Shown here: one piece after another, positions 56,513-64,000 of the stretch
Layout of the letters: every line of letters begins with the position of its first letter
How positions within the stretch are numbered: position 1 is the stretch's first letter
Assembly: GCA_963795665.1 (NCBI GenBank)
Contig: CAWCIP010000008.1
Location: forward strand, 38,834 to 102,833
DNA: 64,000 nucleotides
Reading direction: 5' to 3'
Source: DASUPK01 sp963795665
Lineage (GTDB): Bacteria > Actinomycetota > Thermoleophilia > Solirubrobacterales > 70-9
Made by a program: the position numbers and the translations under genes
Notes under the pieces: generated by a model
What the model saw: only the letters and a program-made list of their open reading frames with translations
The model's database searches: none
What the model was told of the DNA's origin: nothing

Positions 56513-57945
56513 TACGAGGTGAAGAAGGTCGGCGCGTGCTGCGAGAGCAGGACCCAGGCGGCCGGGGCCGCGGCCGGCCAGACGTGGTACTCGACTCCGA
56601 GTGCGGCGTTGGTGAGCGTCTGATCGGCCTGGAGCGGGCCAACCGACGAGCCGGTGATCGCGTTCCAGGAGGTGATCCACGAGTCGAGCGTGCTGGTGCT
56701 GTCGCCGACGGCCGCTGTGACGAGCCGCAGCATCGGCGTGGCCTCGAACCAGAGGACGCCGGGGCCGGCGTCGCCCTGGTAGGGCTTGTAGCCGGAGAAC
56801 GGGCCGGTGGCGGCGTAGGTGTTGTTGTAGGTCGCCGGGTTGGTCGACTTCACGATCGAGCGCCCGGTGACCAGGAAGTGGTTCTTCGCGTAGCTCAGGA
56901 CCCTCCTGGCGGTCTTGCTGTCGCCGTTCGCCAGCTCGAAGAGGGCTCCATAGGCCTGGACGTCGAGGGGCTGCACGGTGTCCCCGAGCCCCTGGATGAA
57001 GTGGGTGTTCGCGCCGCTCCCCGCAATCAGGTTGCTCTGGATCGCACTGCCGATGGTTGCCGCCGCGCTGCCGTATTTCTGGGAACCGCTGGAGTCTCCC
57101 GCGGCGTTCAGCTCGAGCGCGAGATGACCGAGGAAGTCGTATGCCAGCAGGTTGTGCTGGGTCGAGTACCAGTCAAGGCCCGGGCCGCCCCTGATCAGAC
57201 CGCTCGGGCCCTGCAGGGTGAGCAGGTAGTCGGCGGCCTTCCTGGCCATGGTCCGGAAAGTCGAGGTGTTGAACCTGCCGTCGTACTTGGTCGCGGCCAG
57301 TCCGATCCACGAGATCGTGCCCGACCGGAACGTCGCGGCACCCCTACCGCTGGACACGTCGAAGGCGATGTCGATGGACCCGTCGGTGAACTGCAGGGCG
57401 GCGAGCTGGTCCAGCAGCTGCTTCGCCTGGGCCTGGTTTCCCATCGCGACGAACGCCGAGGCGGTCACCGCCGAGTCGTAGGTCCAGGACCAGTTGAGCA
57501 GCCGGTTGTAGGACGGGTCGCCACTGGGGATGTCGTACGACCTGGTCAGCGCCAGGGGCGCCCCCGACCCGGAGTCGGCGGCGATCCGGGCGACGGGGTC
57601 GGAGTCGTACCGCCGGGGAGCTCGGTCGAGGCCGGGAATTGTGGCCGCCTCGGATGCCTTGGCGCCCTTCCGCTTGGACCTGGGGCGCAGCTTCGGGCAG
57701 CGGGACTTCTTGCGGTGCTTGGGGCAGGTGGGGCCGGACTGTCGCGCCAGCCAGCGCGCGAGCGGATCGGCCGGGCGCCCCTTCTTGGCATACGGCCAGG
57801 CAAGCTTGACCTCGCCCCCGCTGCGGTGGCGCTTCTTGCCCTTGGCGGCTGTTGCGGGGCCTGCGGGGCTCGCCTGGGCGGGTGCGATGCCCCCGAGCGC
57901 GATCGCGGAGGCGAGGAAGGCGACGAGGGCAGTGCGACGGACCAT
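56509..57945 (-). CDS. Secreted six-hairpin (alpha/alpha toroid) protein, glycoside-hydrolase-like
   Basis: This 478-residue secreted protein has a signal peptide ending ALGGIAPAQASP, then a long Lys/Arg/Pro-rich linker (to about residue 105). A helical toroid domain follows: LLNWSWTYDSAVTASAFVAMGNQAQAKQLLDQL, GTISWIGLAATKYDGRF, LDWYSTQHNLLAYDFLGHLAL and WFEATPMLRLV. Such patterns occur in GH8/GH15-like and other six-hairpin glycosidases. Catalytic residues cannot be assigned by eye. Its stop overlaps that of the NTF2-like gene in a CTAG, so the genes converge exactly. Confidence 0.75.
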   Translation of the reverse strand: MVRRTALVAFLASAIALGGIAPAQASPAGPATAAKGKKRHRSGGEVKLAWPYAKKGRPADPLARWLARQSGPTCPKHRKKSRCPKLRPRSKRKGAKASEAATIPGLDRAPRRYDSDPVARIAADSGSGAPLALTRSYDIPSGDPSYNRLLNWSWTYDSAVTASAFVAMGNQAQAKQLLDQLAALQFTDGSIDIAFDVSSGRGAATFRSGTISWIGLAATKYDGRFNTSTFRTMARKAADYLLTLQGPSGLIRGGPGLDWYSTQHNLLAYDFLGHLALELNAAGDSSGSQKYGSAAATIGSAIQSNLIAGSGANTHFIQGLGDTVQPLDVQAYGALFELANGDSKTARRVLSYAKNHFLVTGRSIVKSTNPATYNNTYAATGPFSGYKPYQGDAGPGVLWFEATPMLRLVTAAVGDSTSTLDSWITSWNAITGSSVGPLQADQTLTNAALGVEYHVWPAAAPAAWVLLSQHAPTFFTSY

Positions 57946-58037
57946 GCCCGCACAATCGGCAGCTGAGCCGCGGGCCTTTATCCGGGAAAACCCGCGACCT
58001 TCGGCGGAATAGTGATGAGACTGCGAAGATCGGCCCC

Positions 58038-58259
58038 GTGAGCGAGAGGCCCGCCCATACGCCGCGCAACCCGCTGCGCAACGAGGGGGACATGTTCCGA
58101 GTGCTGATCATGTTCGCCGTCGGGGCGGCGATCGTGATCGCGGTGGCGCTGCTGATCGGCTCCCTGGCGGGGGCGATCGTGGGCGCGGTGCTCATCGCCA
58201 TCGGCCTCTGGCGGACCTGGGGTCTGATCCAGGCCTGGCGCCGATATGGCTCGGACTAG
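58038..58259 (+). CDS. Small membrane protein
   Basis: This 73-residue protein starts at GTG 58038 (VSERPAHTPRNPLRNEGDM), then has one long hydrophobic stretch of about 45 residues (LIMFAVGAAIVIAVALLIGSL and beyond) that could form two transmembrane helices, ending TWGLIQAWRRYGSD. I recognise no family. It is convergent with the cytochrome c gene, separated by a hairpin at 58264. Confidence 0.65.
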   Translation: MSERPAHTPRNPLRNEGDMFRVLIMFAVGAAIVIAVALLIGSLAGAIVGAVLIAIGLWRTWGLIQAWRRYGSD

Positions 58260-58263
58260 ATCC

Positions 58264-58287
58264 CGGCCGCGGTGTTTGTGGCGGCCG
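58264..58287. terminator. Hairpin between convergent genes
   Basis: CGGCCGC (58264-58270) and GCGGCCG (58281-58287) are perfect 7-bp arms around GGTGTTTGTG, serving both convergent genes. The GTTTGTGG in the loop and following bases faintly resembles the dispersed repeat. Confidence 0.5.
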
Positions 58288-58301
58288 TTGGTGTTGGTTA
58301 G

Positions 58302-58997
58302 CTACTTCTTACCGCCGCCACCACCGCCGGTCGCCTGCTGCAGATAGGCGACGAGCTGCTGGAGCTGTTGCGGGGTCAGCGTCTGCCCGAAGTTCTGAGG
58401 CATGACGCCGGAGGGGTAGCCCGGGGTGATCTTCGCGTTCGGATCGCTGATCGACTGGGAGATGTCGGCGGCGCTCATTCCCTTGAGGGCCTCGTCCAGG
58501 TTTGGCCCGGTGGTGCCGGTGGTCCCTGCCTGTGCCAGCGTGTGGCAGCCGCCGCAGTTGGTGGCGAAGAACTGGGGAGGCGCGAACACGGGTGCCTTGA
58601 TGCCGGGCACCCCGGCCACGCTGGCCACGTACGCGGCAACGTTCTCGGCGTCGTCTCCCGTGACCAGGTTCCGCGGCATGTAGACGTCGGTCTGCTGTGG
58701 GCTCGCGGGCCGCGCGTTCTCGATCTGGTAGGAGACCACGCCCTTGATCGTGTCCGAGTCGAACCCGTTGGCTCGGGCCTGCTTGAACGCGTAGTCGAGG
58801 TTCGGCCCGACGTCGCCGCTGGTGCCCGCGCCGGTCAGGGTGTGGCAGCTGCCGCACTTCTGCGTGAAGAGCTGCTGGCCCTTGTCGAGATCGGGCTTGG
58901 GGCCGAGGTTGCAGCCGGTCAGGCCCACGACGGCCGTGGCCGCGGCAATCGTGGCGACCAACCAGATCGCCCGTCCATGGTCCCTGAGCCGGAGCAT
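58302..58997 (-). CDS. Dihaem cytochrome c lipoprotein
   Basis: This 231-residue protein has lipobox VVGLTGC (Cys29), so it is anchored outside the membrane. It carries two haem-binding motifs, Cys48-x2-Cys51-His52 (KCGSCHTL) and Cys148-x2-Cys151-His152 (NCGGCHTL), each in a tandem cytochrome c domain with candidate axial Met107 and Met200. The C-terminus is Gly-rich (GGGGGGKK). It would carry electrons to the CuA centre of the nearby oxidase or receive them from a bc1-type complex, which is inference. The ATG at 58997 is preceded 10 nt upstream by TAGGAT. Confidence 0.92.
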   Translation of the reverse strand: MLRLRDHGRAIWLVATIAAATAVVGLTGCNLGPKPDLDKGQQLFTQKCGSCHTLTGAGTSGDVGPNLDYAFKQARANGFDSDTIKGVVSYQIENARPASPQQTDVYMPRNLVTGDDAENVAAYVASVAGVPGIKAPVFAPPQFFATNCGGCHTLAQAGTTGTTGPNLDEALKGMSAADISQSISDPNAKITPGYPSGVMPQNFGQTLTPQQLQQLVAYLQQATGGGGGGKK

Positions 58998-59100
58998 CAG
59001 CGCGGGAATCCTATCTGTCGGAGCCGACCCGCCCACCCGTCGCCAGGCGTGGGATAAGCTTGCGCCGAACGGCACTAGGGCGACCCGGACAGGAGGCCGA

Positions 59101-59502
59101 GTGGAGGTTCGCGAGGGCATGTCGAGCGTGGTTCTCGCCGTGGGCCCCGGTCACACGCTGCGAGAGACAGCGACGAAGATGACCGAGAAGGGGACCGGCG
59201 CCGCCCTGGTCTTCGACGACGAGTCGCCGGCGCCGAGGATCATCACCGAGCGCGACATCCTCAACGCCGTCGGCACGGGCAAGGACATGGACGCCGAGAA
59301 GGTCGCCGATCACATGAGCGAGAGCGTCATCTCCGCGGAGCCCGCCTGGAGCCTCGAGCGGGCGGCCGAGGAGATGGTGCGGCGCGGCATCCGACACCTG
59401 GTCGTCGTCGAGCGCGGGGAGCTGGTCGGCGTGCTCTCGATGCGCGACATCGTGCGTTGCTGGACACAGGTCGGCGCGACCTCGTCCATGTCGCCGCCAT
59501 AG
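59101..59502 (+). CDS. CBS domain protein (Bateman module)
   Basis: This 133-residue protein consists of a tandem CBS pair: VREGMSSVVLAVGPGHTLRETATKMTEKGTGAALVFDD with RIITERDILNAVG, and VADHMSESVISAEPAWSLERAAEEMVRRGIRHLVVVERGELVGVLSMRDIVR. Such modules bind adenosine nucleotides (AMP, ATP, S-adenosylmethionine, c-di-AMP) and regulate partners. GTG 59101 has a strong Shine-Dalgarno (ACAGGAGG). The gene is divergent from the cytochrome c gene. The longer upstream frame is not homologous. Partner unknown. Confidence 0.9.
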   Translation: MEVREGMSSVVLAVGPGHTLRETATKMTEKGTGAALVFDDESPAPRIITERDILNAVGTGKDMDAEKVADHMSESVISAEPAWSLERAAEEMVRRGIRHLVVVERGELVGVLSMRDIVRCWTQVGATSSMSPP

Positions 59503-59526
59503 GAGGCGGCTCTGTTCCCACGGCGG

Positions 59527-59555
59527 TTGACGCGGCCGCGTTCGCGAGGGAGAAT
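59527..59555 (+). promoter_or_regulatory. Sigma-70-type promoter of the DUF1326 gene
   Basis: TTGACG (59527-59532), a 17-nt spacer and GAGAAT (59550-59555) sit 32 nt before the GTG, with GGAAGGAG as the ribosome site. This is one of few places with a clear -35/-10 pair and leader, unlike the leaderless pattern seen elsewhere. Confidence 0.6.
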
Positions 59556-59587
59556 CGGGCTTACCAACAGCACGGAAGGAGACCGGT

Positions 59588-60190
59588 GTGTCCTGGAGCC
59601 TGAAGGGGAGCTACTTCGAGACTTGCTCATGTGACCTCATGTGCCCGTGCAACATGTCCTTCGACCACGGCGCGACCTACGACTACTGCCGGGTCACCCT
59701 CGTCTTCAACATCAAGGAGGGCGAGATCGAGGGCACGGACGTCAGCGACCTCAGCGTCGCGGCGATTGCGGACACTCCGAAGGTCATGACCGAGGGCAAC
59801 TGGCGCTTGGGCATGTTCATTGACGACCAGGCAAGCGACGAGCAGATGGAAAAGCTCACCGCCGTCTTCGGGGGCCAGAAAGGGGGTCCGATGGAGGCGG
59901 TCACTCCCCTCATTGGCGAGATCCTCGGCGCCGAGCGGGCGTCCTTCGAGGTGGTCGAGGAAGGGCTGCGCCACAGCGTCAAGATCGGTGACGCGATCGA
60001 CTTCGAGATCGAGGACATCGTTCCCTTCGGTGTCGAGACCGGGGAGCCGGTGCGACTCGTCGGCGTGTTCCATCCGGCCTCGTCGGAGTTCAACGCCGCC
60101 GAGGCGAAGCGCTCGAAGATCAGCGCCTTCGGCATCGAGTACGAGGGGAAGACGGGGATCTCGGCGTCCGAGTTCGCCTGGGCCGCCTGA
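59588..60190 (+). CDS. DUF1326 domain protein
   Basis: This 200-residue protein has the DUF1326 signature WSLKGSYFETCSCDLMCPC with four cysteines (13, 15, 19, 21) that look like a metal site, and the later GVFHPASSEFNAAEAKRSKISAFGIE. The biochemical role of this family is unknown. It starts at GTG 59588 with a strong Shine-Dalgarno and its own promoter. The adjacent DUF2182 gene converges on it with 3 bp between stops. DUF1326 and DUF2182 genes are often neighbours in bacteria. Confidence 0.9.
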   Translation: MSWSLKGSYFETCSCDLMCPCNMSFDHGATYDYCRVTLVFNIKEGEIEGTDVSDLSVAAIADTPKVMTEGNWRLGMFIDDQASDEQMEKLTAVFGGQKGGPMEAVTPLIGEILGAERASFEVVEEGLRHSVKIGDAIDFEIEDIVPFGVETGEPVRLVGVFHPASSEFNAAEAKRSKISAFGIEYEGKTGISASEFAWAA

Positions 60191-60193
60191 ACG

Positions 60194-61114
60194 CTAGGGC
60201 GCAGGCATCCCCTTCTCGTCCCCGTTCATCCCGCCCCGGGATGGCATCTTCTGATCGTTCATCGATCCGCCGCTCGAGCTGTCGTGCATGCCCATCGAAT
60301 CCATCGCCTGCGCCGCCGCGGGTGAGTCCGGCAGGGTGAGTCCCGGCACCTTGTCGGGGACGAAGGCCACCGCGAGCCCGAGCACGACCAACAGGACGGC
60401 GACGGAGCGATTGGCGACCGCCTTCCAGGGCAACAGCTTCTCGAGCGCGATCAGGGCGGCGATCAGGACCATCCAGCCGATGCTCATCACGCCGAGGGCG
60501 AAGAGCGCCGCCATCAGGCCCCAGCAGCAACCGACGCACCAGCCCCCGTGCTCCATGCCCATCCGCAGCGCGCCGATCCGGCCCGAACGCCAATGCATGA
60601 GCACGAACGTCAGCGGGTTCCGGCAGTGCCGCAAGCAGACGTCCTTGAGCGGGGTGAGCTGGTAGATCGCGGCCGCGACGATGACCGCGCCGGCCACGTA
60701 GGGGCCGCCGCTGTCCCAGGACAGGAAGCCGAGGTCGAGGGACCGCCCGATCTCGAAGATCGCGTAGGCGAAGAGGCCCGCCGCCGCCCAGGTGACCAGG
60801 TAGCCGCCGACGAAGATCGCGGTGGCACCGGCCTGGGTCGGCTGGCCCTTCCGCCGCTTTCCCTCTTCGATGCGCGTGTACATGACCACCATCGGCGCGA
60901 TCGACGGGAACATCATCGCGGCCATCATCACGACCCAGGCCGTGACCCAGAAGCCGAGACCGCCGAGATCCGTGCCTGGGCCCGCGTCCATGCCGGCCAT
61001 CCGGTCTCCCGTGATCGCCCAGGCAATCGCGGCGAGAAGGATCAGGCCGAAGATGAGGCCGAGCTGCACCGCGCTCGGCAGAGGGGGTACACGGCGGAGT
61101 GTCGCTGACTCCAT
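60194..61114 (-). CDS. DUF2182 integral membrane protein (predicted metal-binding)
   Basis: This 306-residue membrane protein with about seven helices has the family motif ALRMGMEHGGWCVGCCWGLMA (His189, Cys193, Cys196, Cys197), and DVCLRHCRNPLTFVLMHW (Cys160, Cys164). It ends in a Met/Ser/Gly-rich tail (DSMGMHDSSSGGSMND and more Met). Met-, Cys- and His-rich features suggest copper or other soft-metal handling, as inference. The start at 61114 (MESATLRRVP) is preferred; the longer frame upstream is Arg-rich shadow. It is paired with the DUF1326 gene. Confidence 0.9.
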   Translation of the reverse strand: MESATLRRVPPLPSAVQLGLIFGLILLAAIAWAITGDRMAGMDAGPGTDLGGLGFWVTAWVVMMAAMMFPSIAPMVVMYTRIEEGKRRKGQPTQAGATAIFVGGYLVTWAAAGLFAYAIFEIGRSLDLGFLSWDSGGPYVAGAVIVAAAIYQLTPLKDVCLRHCRNPLTFVLMHWRSGRIGALRMGMEHGGWCVGCCWGLMAALFALGVMSIGWMVLIAALIALEKLLPWKAVANRSVAVLLVVLGLAVAFVPDKVPGLTLPDSPAAAQAMDSMGMHDSSSGGSMNDQKMPSRGGMNGDEKGMPAP

Positions 61115-61158
61115 CGGCTCGACTCTAATTATCCAAGAAGCCGGCGGCGCCCGCCCGG

Positions 61159-61419
61159 CTACTCGGCCGGGGGAGAGACCGACAGCGGGATCGGGGCCGT
61201 GTCGGTGTGCTGCCGGTTCGGCATGCGGGCGATCTCGGCGCGATTCGCGCGCAGCCAGGCGATCAGCGAGGGGATGGCGATCGCGGCGCCGATCACCGAG
61301 TAGGGCCACCAGGCGAATAGCCCCACGATCACCGCGGCGAAGCCGAGGGCGAACAGGGCTGGGGCGACGCTGGGCCGCGACAGGTAGATCGCCTCGGTCG
61401 GCTCCGGGGGCTGGCTCAT
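61159..61419 (-). CDS. Small two-helix membrane protein (possible oxidase accessory subunit)
   Basis: This 86-residue protein has two closely spaced hydrophobic segments (VAPALFALGFAAVIVGLFAWW and SVIGAAIAIPSLIAWLRANR), a polar N-terminus and a Pro/Ser-rich C-terminus. Small two-helix proteins with this layout can be subunit IV-like parts of actinobacterial cytochrome oxidases, and the gene lies within the oxidase region. Direct family recognition is weak. It overlaps the 36-residue gene upstream (ATGA). Confidence 0.55.
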   Translation of the reverse strand: MSQPPEPTEAIYLSRPSVAPALFALGFAAVIVGLFAWWPYSVIGAAIAIPSLIAWLRANRAEIARMPNRQHTDTAPIPLSVSPPAE

Positions 61420-61526
61420 CGCAGGTAGAGGATCGCGACGTAGAAGGCCAGGGCGAAGACGAGCAGCGCCAGGCTGGCGGTGATCATGCCCGCGCGGATG
61501 GTGGCTCTGGCTCGCTCGCGATCCAC
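61416..61526 (-). CDS. Small single-helix membrane protein (36 residues)
   Basis: GTG 61526 opens a 36-codon frame, VDRERARATIRAG then a hydrophobic helix (ITASLALLVFALAFYVAILY) ending YLR. The stop overlaps the next ATG (ATGA). A TAGGCT hexamer lies 7 nt before the GTG (61534-61539), the leaderless promoter pattern seen throughout this window. Overlap, promoter and hydrophobic frame together make it credible. Function unknown; it may be an oxidase assembly or accessory peptide. Confidence 0.6.
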   Translation of the reverse strand: MDRERARATIRAGMITASLALLVFALAFYVAILYLR

Positions 61527-61536
61527 GGCGGGAAGC

Positions 61537-62073
61537 CTATCCAAGGGCGTGATCGGGGGGGTCGGTCGCGGGAATCAGCTGAACGATCGGGATCGTTCGT
61601 CCGGCCTCGGCGGTCCACCGCCGGTAGTCGGCGAACTGGGGGAAGACGCGATCGGCGAGGTCCCAAAGCCTTCGCCGCTCATCCTCGTCGGTCACGATCA
61701 CGGCGCGGAACGGGAGGCCTCCGTACTTGACGTCGGGATGCTTCCGAAGGTTGTAGTACCAGGCAGGATTCTCCGGCCGCCCCTGCTTGGATGCGATGAG
61801 CGTGACTCGATCGCCGTCGTGGAAGTAGAGCGTGGCGGTTCGGCGCACCTGTCCCGTCGCGGCCCCGCGTGTCTCGAGGAGACCGGGGGTGACCGGCCAC
61901 CCGGTGCTGAATCGCCCGCGGGTGAGCCTCAGGACGTACGGGTCGAGTCTCCACGCCACCTTCTCGGAGAGCCACGCCCCGAGCCCGGTGATGGAGAAGC
62001 GGCAGATGGCCAGGTACAGACGACCTCGCCGCCGGTTCGGATCGATGTGGCGCAGGCCTCGACTCCGTGGCAT
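61537..62073 (-). CDS. Deazaflavin (F420)-dependent nitroreductase family protein (DDN-like)
   Basis: This 178-residue split beta-barrel protein of the DDN/FDOR family uses reduced coenzyme F420 to reduce quinones or nitro compounds. It shows LLETRGAATGQVRRTATLYFHDGDRVTLIASKQGRPENPAWYYNLRKHPDVKY, the core F420-binding and hydride-transfer segment, and a C-terminal FPQFADYRRWTAEAGRTIPIVQL. It implies that the organism makes F420. The substrate is not predictable. The ATG at 62073 follows the ctaB stop by 23 bp. Confidence 0.92.
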   Translation of the reverse strand: MPRSRGLRHIDPNRRRGRLYLAICRFSITGLGAWLSEKVAWRLDPYVLRLTRGRFSTGWPVTPGLLETRGAATGQVRRTATLYFHDGDRVTLIASKQGRPENPAWYYNLRKHPDVKYGGLPFRAVIVTDEDERRRLWDLADRVFPQFADYRRWTAEAGRTIPIVQLIPATDPPDHALG

Positions 62074-62096
62074 CGACTGCCCAATATCTCAGGCCG

Positions 62097-63072
62097 CTAC
62101 AGCGCGCGGTCGAGGGCCATCGCCACGAACAGCAGCGCCAAATAGGCGAGCGAGCTCAGGTAGAGGCGGCGCGCCGCGGGCCGCGACGGGTGCGCCATCA
62201 GGGCGAGCGCGAGGCCGACGAAGCCCGCCCCCAGGACCAGTGCGGCGATCAGATAGGCCGTTCCGAACAGCCCGGTGATCACCGGCCCGATCGTGATCGC
62301 GACCAGCAGCAGCGCGTAGAGGACGATCTGATGGCGGGTGGTGGTCTCACCCCGGACCACCGGGAGCATCGGGACACCGGTGCGGGCGTAGTCGTCGGAG
62401 ATCAAGAGCGACAGGGCCCAGAAGTGCGGCGGGGTCCAGAAGAAGACGATCGCAAACGGCCAGAGCGCCTCGAGCGAGAGGGTCTCCGGTGGCGGCCGCC
62501 CAGCCCACCAGTGGGGGCATCGCGCCGGCGGCGCCACCGAGGACGATGTTCTGGGGCGTGCGGGGCTTGAGCCAGAGCGTGTAGACGAAGACGTAGCCGA
62601 GCAGCCCGGCCGCCGCGAGGGCCGCGGTCAGCGCGTTGACGGTGATCCAGAGCTGGACCACGGCAACGATCCCGAGCGTCGCTCCGAAGAACAGCCCGCG
62701 GCGCGGCTCGATCCGCCCGCTCGCAAGTGGCCGTCCCTTCGTGCGGGCCATGCGCGCGTCGGGCTCGCGCTCGATGTAGTGGTTGATCGCGCCGGCGCCG
62801 CCCGCCGCCAGATAGCCGCCGAGGCAGGTCCACAGGATCGTGGAGAGCGCCGGGCCCCCCGGATCGGCGACGAACATCGTCGCCACGCAGGTGAGCAGCA
62901 GCAGGGAGATGATCCGCGGCTTGGTGAGCGTCACGTAATCGTTCGCGACGCCGATCGCGGTCCGCATCGTCCGGGTGCGGGCTTCGCCCTGGGTGACCGA
63001 AACCTGCTCGCCACCCGGCCGGCGAGCGGGGCGCGTGACCTGCCCAGAGCCGGTTCCGAGATGGACGCTCAT
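62097..63072 (-). CDS. ctaB: Protohaem IX farnesyltransferase (haem O synthase), interrupted by a single-base frameshift
   Basis: CtaB adds the farnesyl tail to haem B, needed for haem O/A of the oxidase. The first part has YVTLTKPRIISLLLLTCVATMFVA, NHYIEREPDARMARTKGRPLASGRI (Asp-rich prenyl motif) and PRTPQNIVLGGAAGAMPPLVGWAAATG. After an extra base near 62480-62488 the frame must change to give LSLEALWPFAIVFFWTPPHFWALSL, then DDYARTGVPMLPVVRGE and the last helices to 62097. The joined product is about 320 residues with nine helices. Start ATG 63072 or 62967 (MRTAIG). The overlap with the ctaA end argues for ctaA-ctaB co-transcription. Confidence 0.88.
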
Positions 63073-64000
63073 GCCGCGGCCGCCGATGCCTCATTCCCCG
63101 GAGACCCTTCACGTAGGGCGCGCCGCTGGGAAGCCAGGCGAGCTTGTAGACGATCGAGATCACTGTCGCCCAGAGCAGCGTCCCCGTCGTCAGGTGGGCG
63201 ACGATCAGCGGCCCGTGCTCGGCGAGCCCACATTGAGGGCGCCCAGCATGAACTGGCAAAGGAGAAGCAGGGCTGCGAGGGCAAGCAGCTTGTCGCGCGA
63301 TCCGCGCGCGTACGCGACCAGCAGCAGCACGATGATCGCGATCGTCGCCATGTAGACGAACACCCTGTGGGTGAGGTGGATGTCCGTGAGCCGGTTGTTG
63401 CCGAAGGGCAGGAACTGGCCCGATCCGCACTCCGGGAACATCTTGCCGCAGGCCATGTGCGCTCCGGCGACGTTGGTCCTGACTTCGCCGGTTCCCCTCT
63501 CCTCGGCGCCCGCCATGTATCCGCCCGCGACGATCGCGCAGAGAAGCAGCACCGCGGCGGCTCCCGCGTAGGGCTTTAGCCCGCGCACCGGCGAGGTCAG
63601 CGGGCCGCCCGATTCGACGCTCACCTCCGAGCGAGCCTTGGCGCCGAGCCAGAGAACCAGCGCGAGCAACAGCATCGCGGTGCCCAGGTGGGCCGCCACC
63701 AGCTCCTCGGCGAGGCTGTGCTCGACGGTGAGACCTCCGAGCCCGGCCTGGGCCAGCACGAGGACACCGGCGAGCAGGGAGCCGCGGAACGCCCAGCCGT
63801 TTCGGCCCCTCAGGTCCTTGAACGCGCGCCAGCAGAGCAGCCCGATCAGGATGACCACGACCGTCGCCAGGAAAGCGGTGCGAGAACTCGATGATGCGAT
63901 TCTCGTTGCCGACGAGCGGGATCACCTGGCCGCCGCAGAGTGGCCAGCCCTTCGTGCCGCTGCCACCCGGCCCGCAGCCGAGCCCGGACTCGCTCACGCG
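63069..64000 (-). pseudogene. ctaA: Haem A synthase (CtaA/COX15), partial at window edge and frameshifted
   Basis: CtaA converts haem O to haem A. Visible parts are SESGLGCGPGGSGTKGWPLCGGQVIP with IIEFSHR, then VILIGLLCWRAFKDL, VEHSLAEELVAAHLGTAML, LTDIHLTHRVFVYM and finally AEHGPLIVAHLTTGTLLWATVISI, with the conserved His residues for haem binding. They lie in three different frame stretches: one base is off near 63871-63878, another near 63225-63232 and a third near 63103-63109. The last switch gives the ending SPGNEASAAAA and a stop that overlaps the ctaB ATG. The N-terminus lies beyond the window. Three indels in 0.9 kb suggest poor base accuracy here more than decay. Confidence 0.82.

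Noticed and set aside
62402..63997. A single 531-codon minus-strand gene
   Set aside because: It joins pieces of CtaA with out-of-frame CtaB. Motifs show two genes with frameshifts, not one novel fusion.

Overview
The window is GC-rich, tightly packed bacterial DNA. Gene content points to an actinobacterium: a GuaB3-type IMP dehydrogenase homologue, an F420-type (DDN family) oxidoreductase, ribosomal protein S9 with a long acidic tail, a type-2 PyrF, many GTG starts and many 4-bp ATGA/GTGA gene overlaps. The family mix (secreted beta-helix and lysine-tailed proteins, M23 peptidases, HIT, Nnr, Alr) suggests class Thermoleophilia, which is inference. I see no rRNA, tRNA, insertion sequence, prophage or CRISPR array. 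No gap exceeds about 300 bases.

Layout. 1-7 kb: hydantoinase genes hyuA/hyuB (hyuB cut by the window edge), a methyltransferase, a Cys/His-motif protein, nadB, and a divergent histone-deacetylase-family gene. 7-12.5 kb: a very long coiled-coil protein ending in a helix-hairpin-helix domain (frameshifted), an orphan Flp-type pilin, rph, rdgB and a cation efflux gene. 12.5-23 kb: a translationally coupled Roadblock / small basic protein / TldD / TldE cluster, HU, pyrF, a LysM protein, a D,D-carboxypeptidase, a PfkB kinase, then guaB3-guaA behind a possible attenuator. 23-30 kb (minus strand): a beta-helix surface protein, two M23 peptidases, one of them under a c-di-AMP (ydaO/yuaA) riboswitch, and a complete osmoprotectant ABC operon. 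30-43 kb: rplM-rpsI, glmM, glmS, a lipoprotein, acpS-nnr-alr-cca, secreted proteins, HIT, an enoyl-CoA hydratase and infA. 43-50 kb: a GH63-like enzyme with an ABC-2 export system, an amidase with a small partner, and small secreted or zinc-ribbon proteins. 50-64 kb: a glycosyltransferase and the aerobic respiration region (coxB, an A2-type coxA, a tandem Usp-like gene, coxC, a dihaem cytochrome c, a DUF1326/DUF2182 pair, ctaB, ctaA).

Shared themes. Cell-envelope precursors (glmM, glmS, alr, D,D-carboxypeptidase, LysM, M23) are heavily represented, and the c-di-AMP riboswitch ties wall hydrolysis to osmolyte uptake. The 52-64 kb region looks like a haem-copper oxidase locus with haem A synthesis and possible metal-handling partners. 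About fourteen genes have a TANNNT hexamer 6-13 nt before the start codon, suggesting widespread leaderless transcription.

Main candidates for something new: a dispersed hairpin repeat with compensatory stem changes (three full copies near 14.7, 23.0 and 47.0 kb, plus partial ones), the Roadblock-TldD/E cluster, the Usp-like gene inside the cox operon, and several genes whose conserved N-termini lack an ATG/GTG/TTG start. Single-base frameshifts cluster in coxC, ctaB and ctaA. Sequencing error is the first explanation for these.
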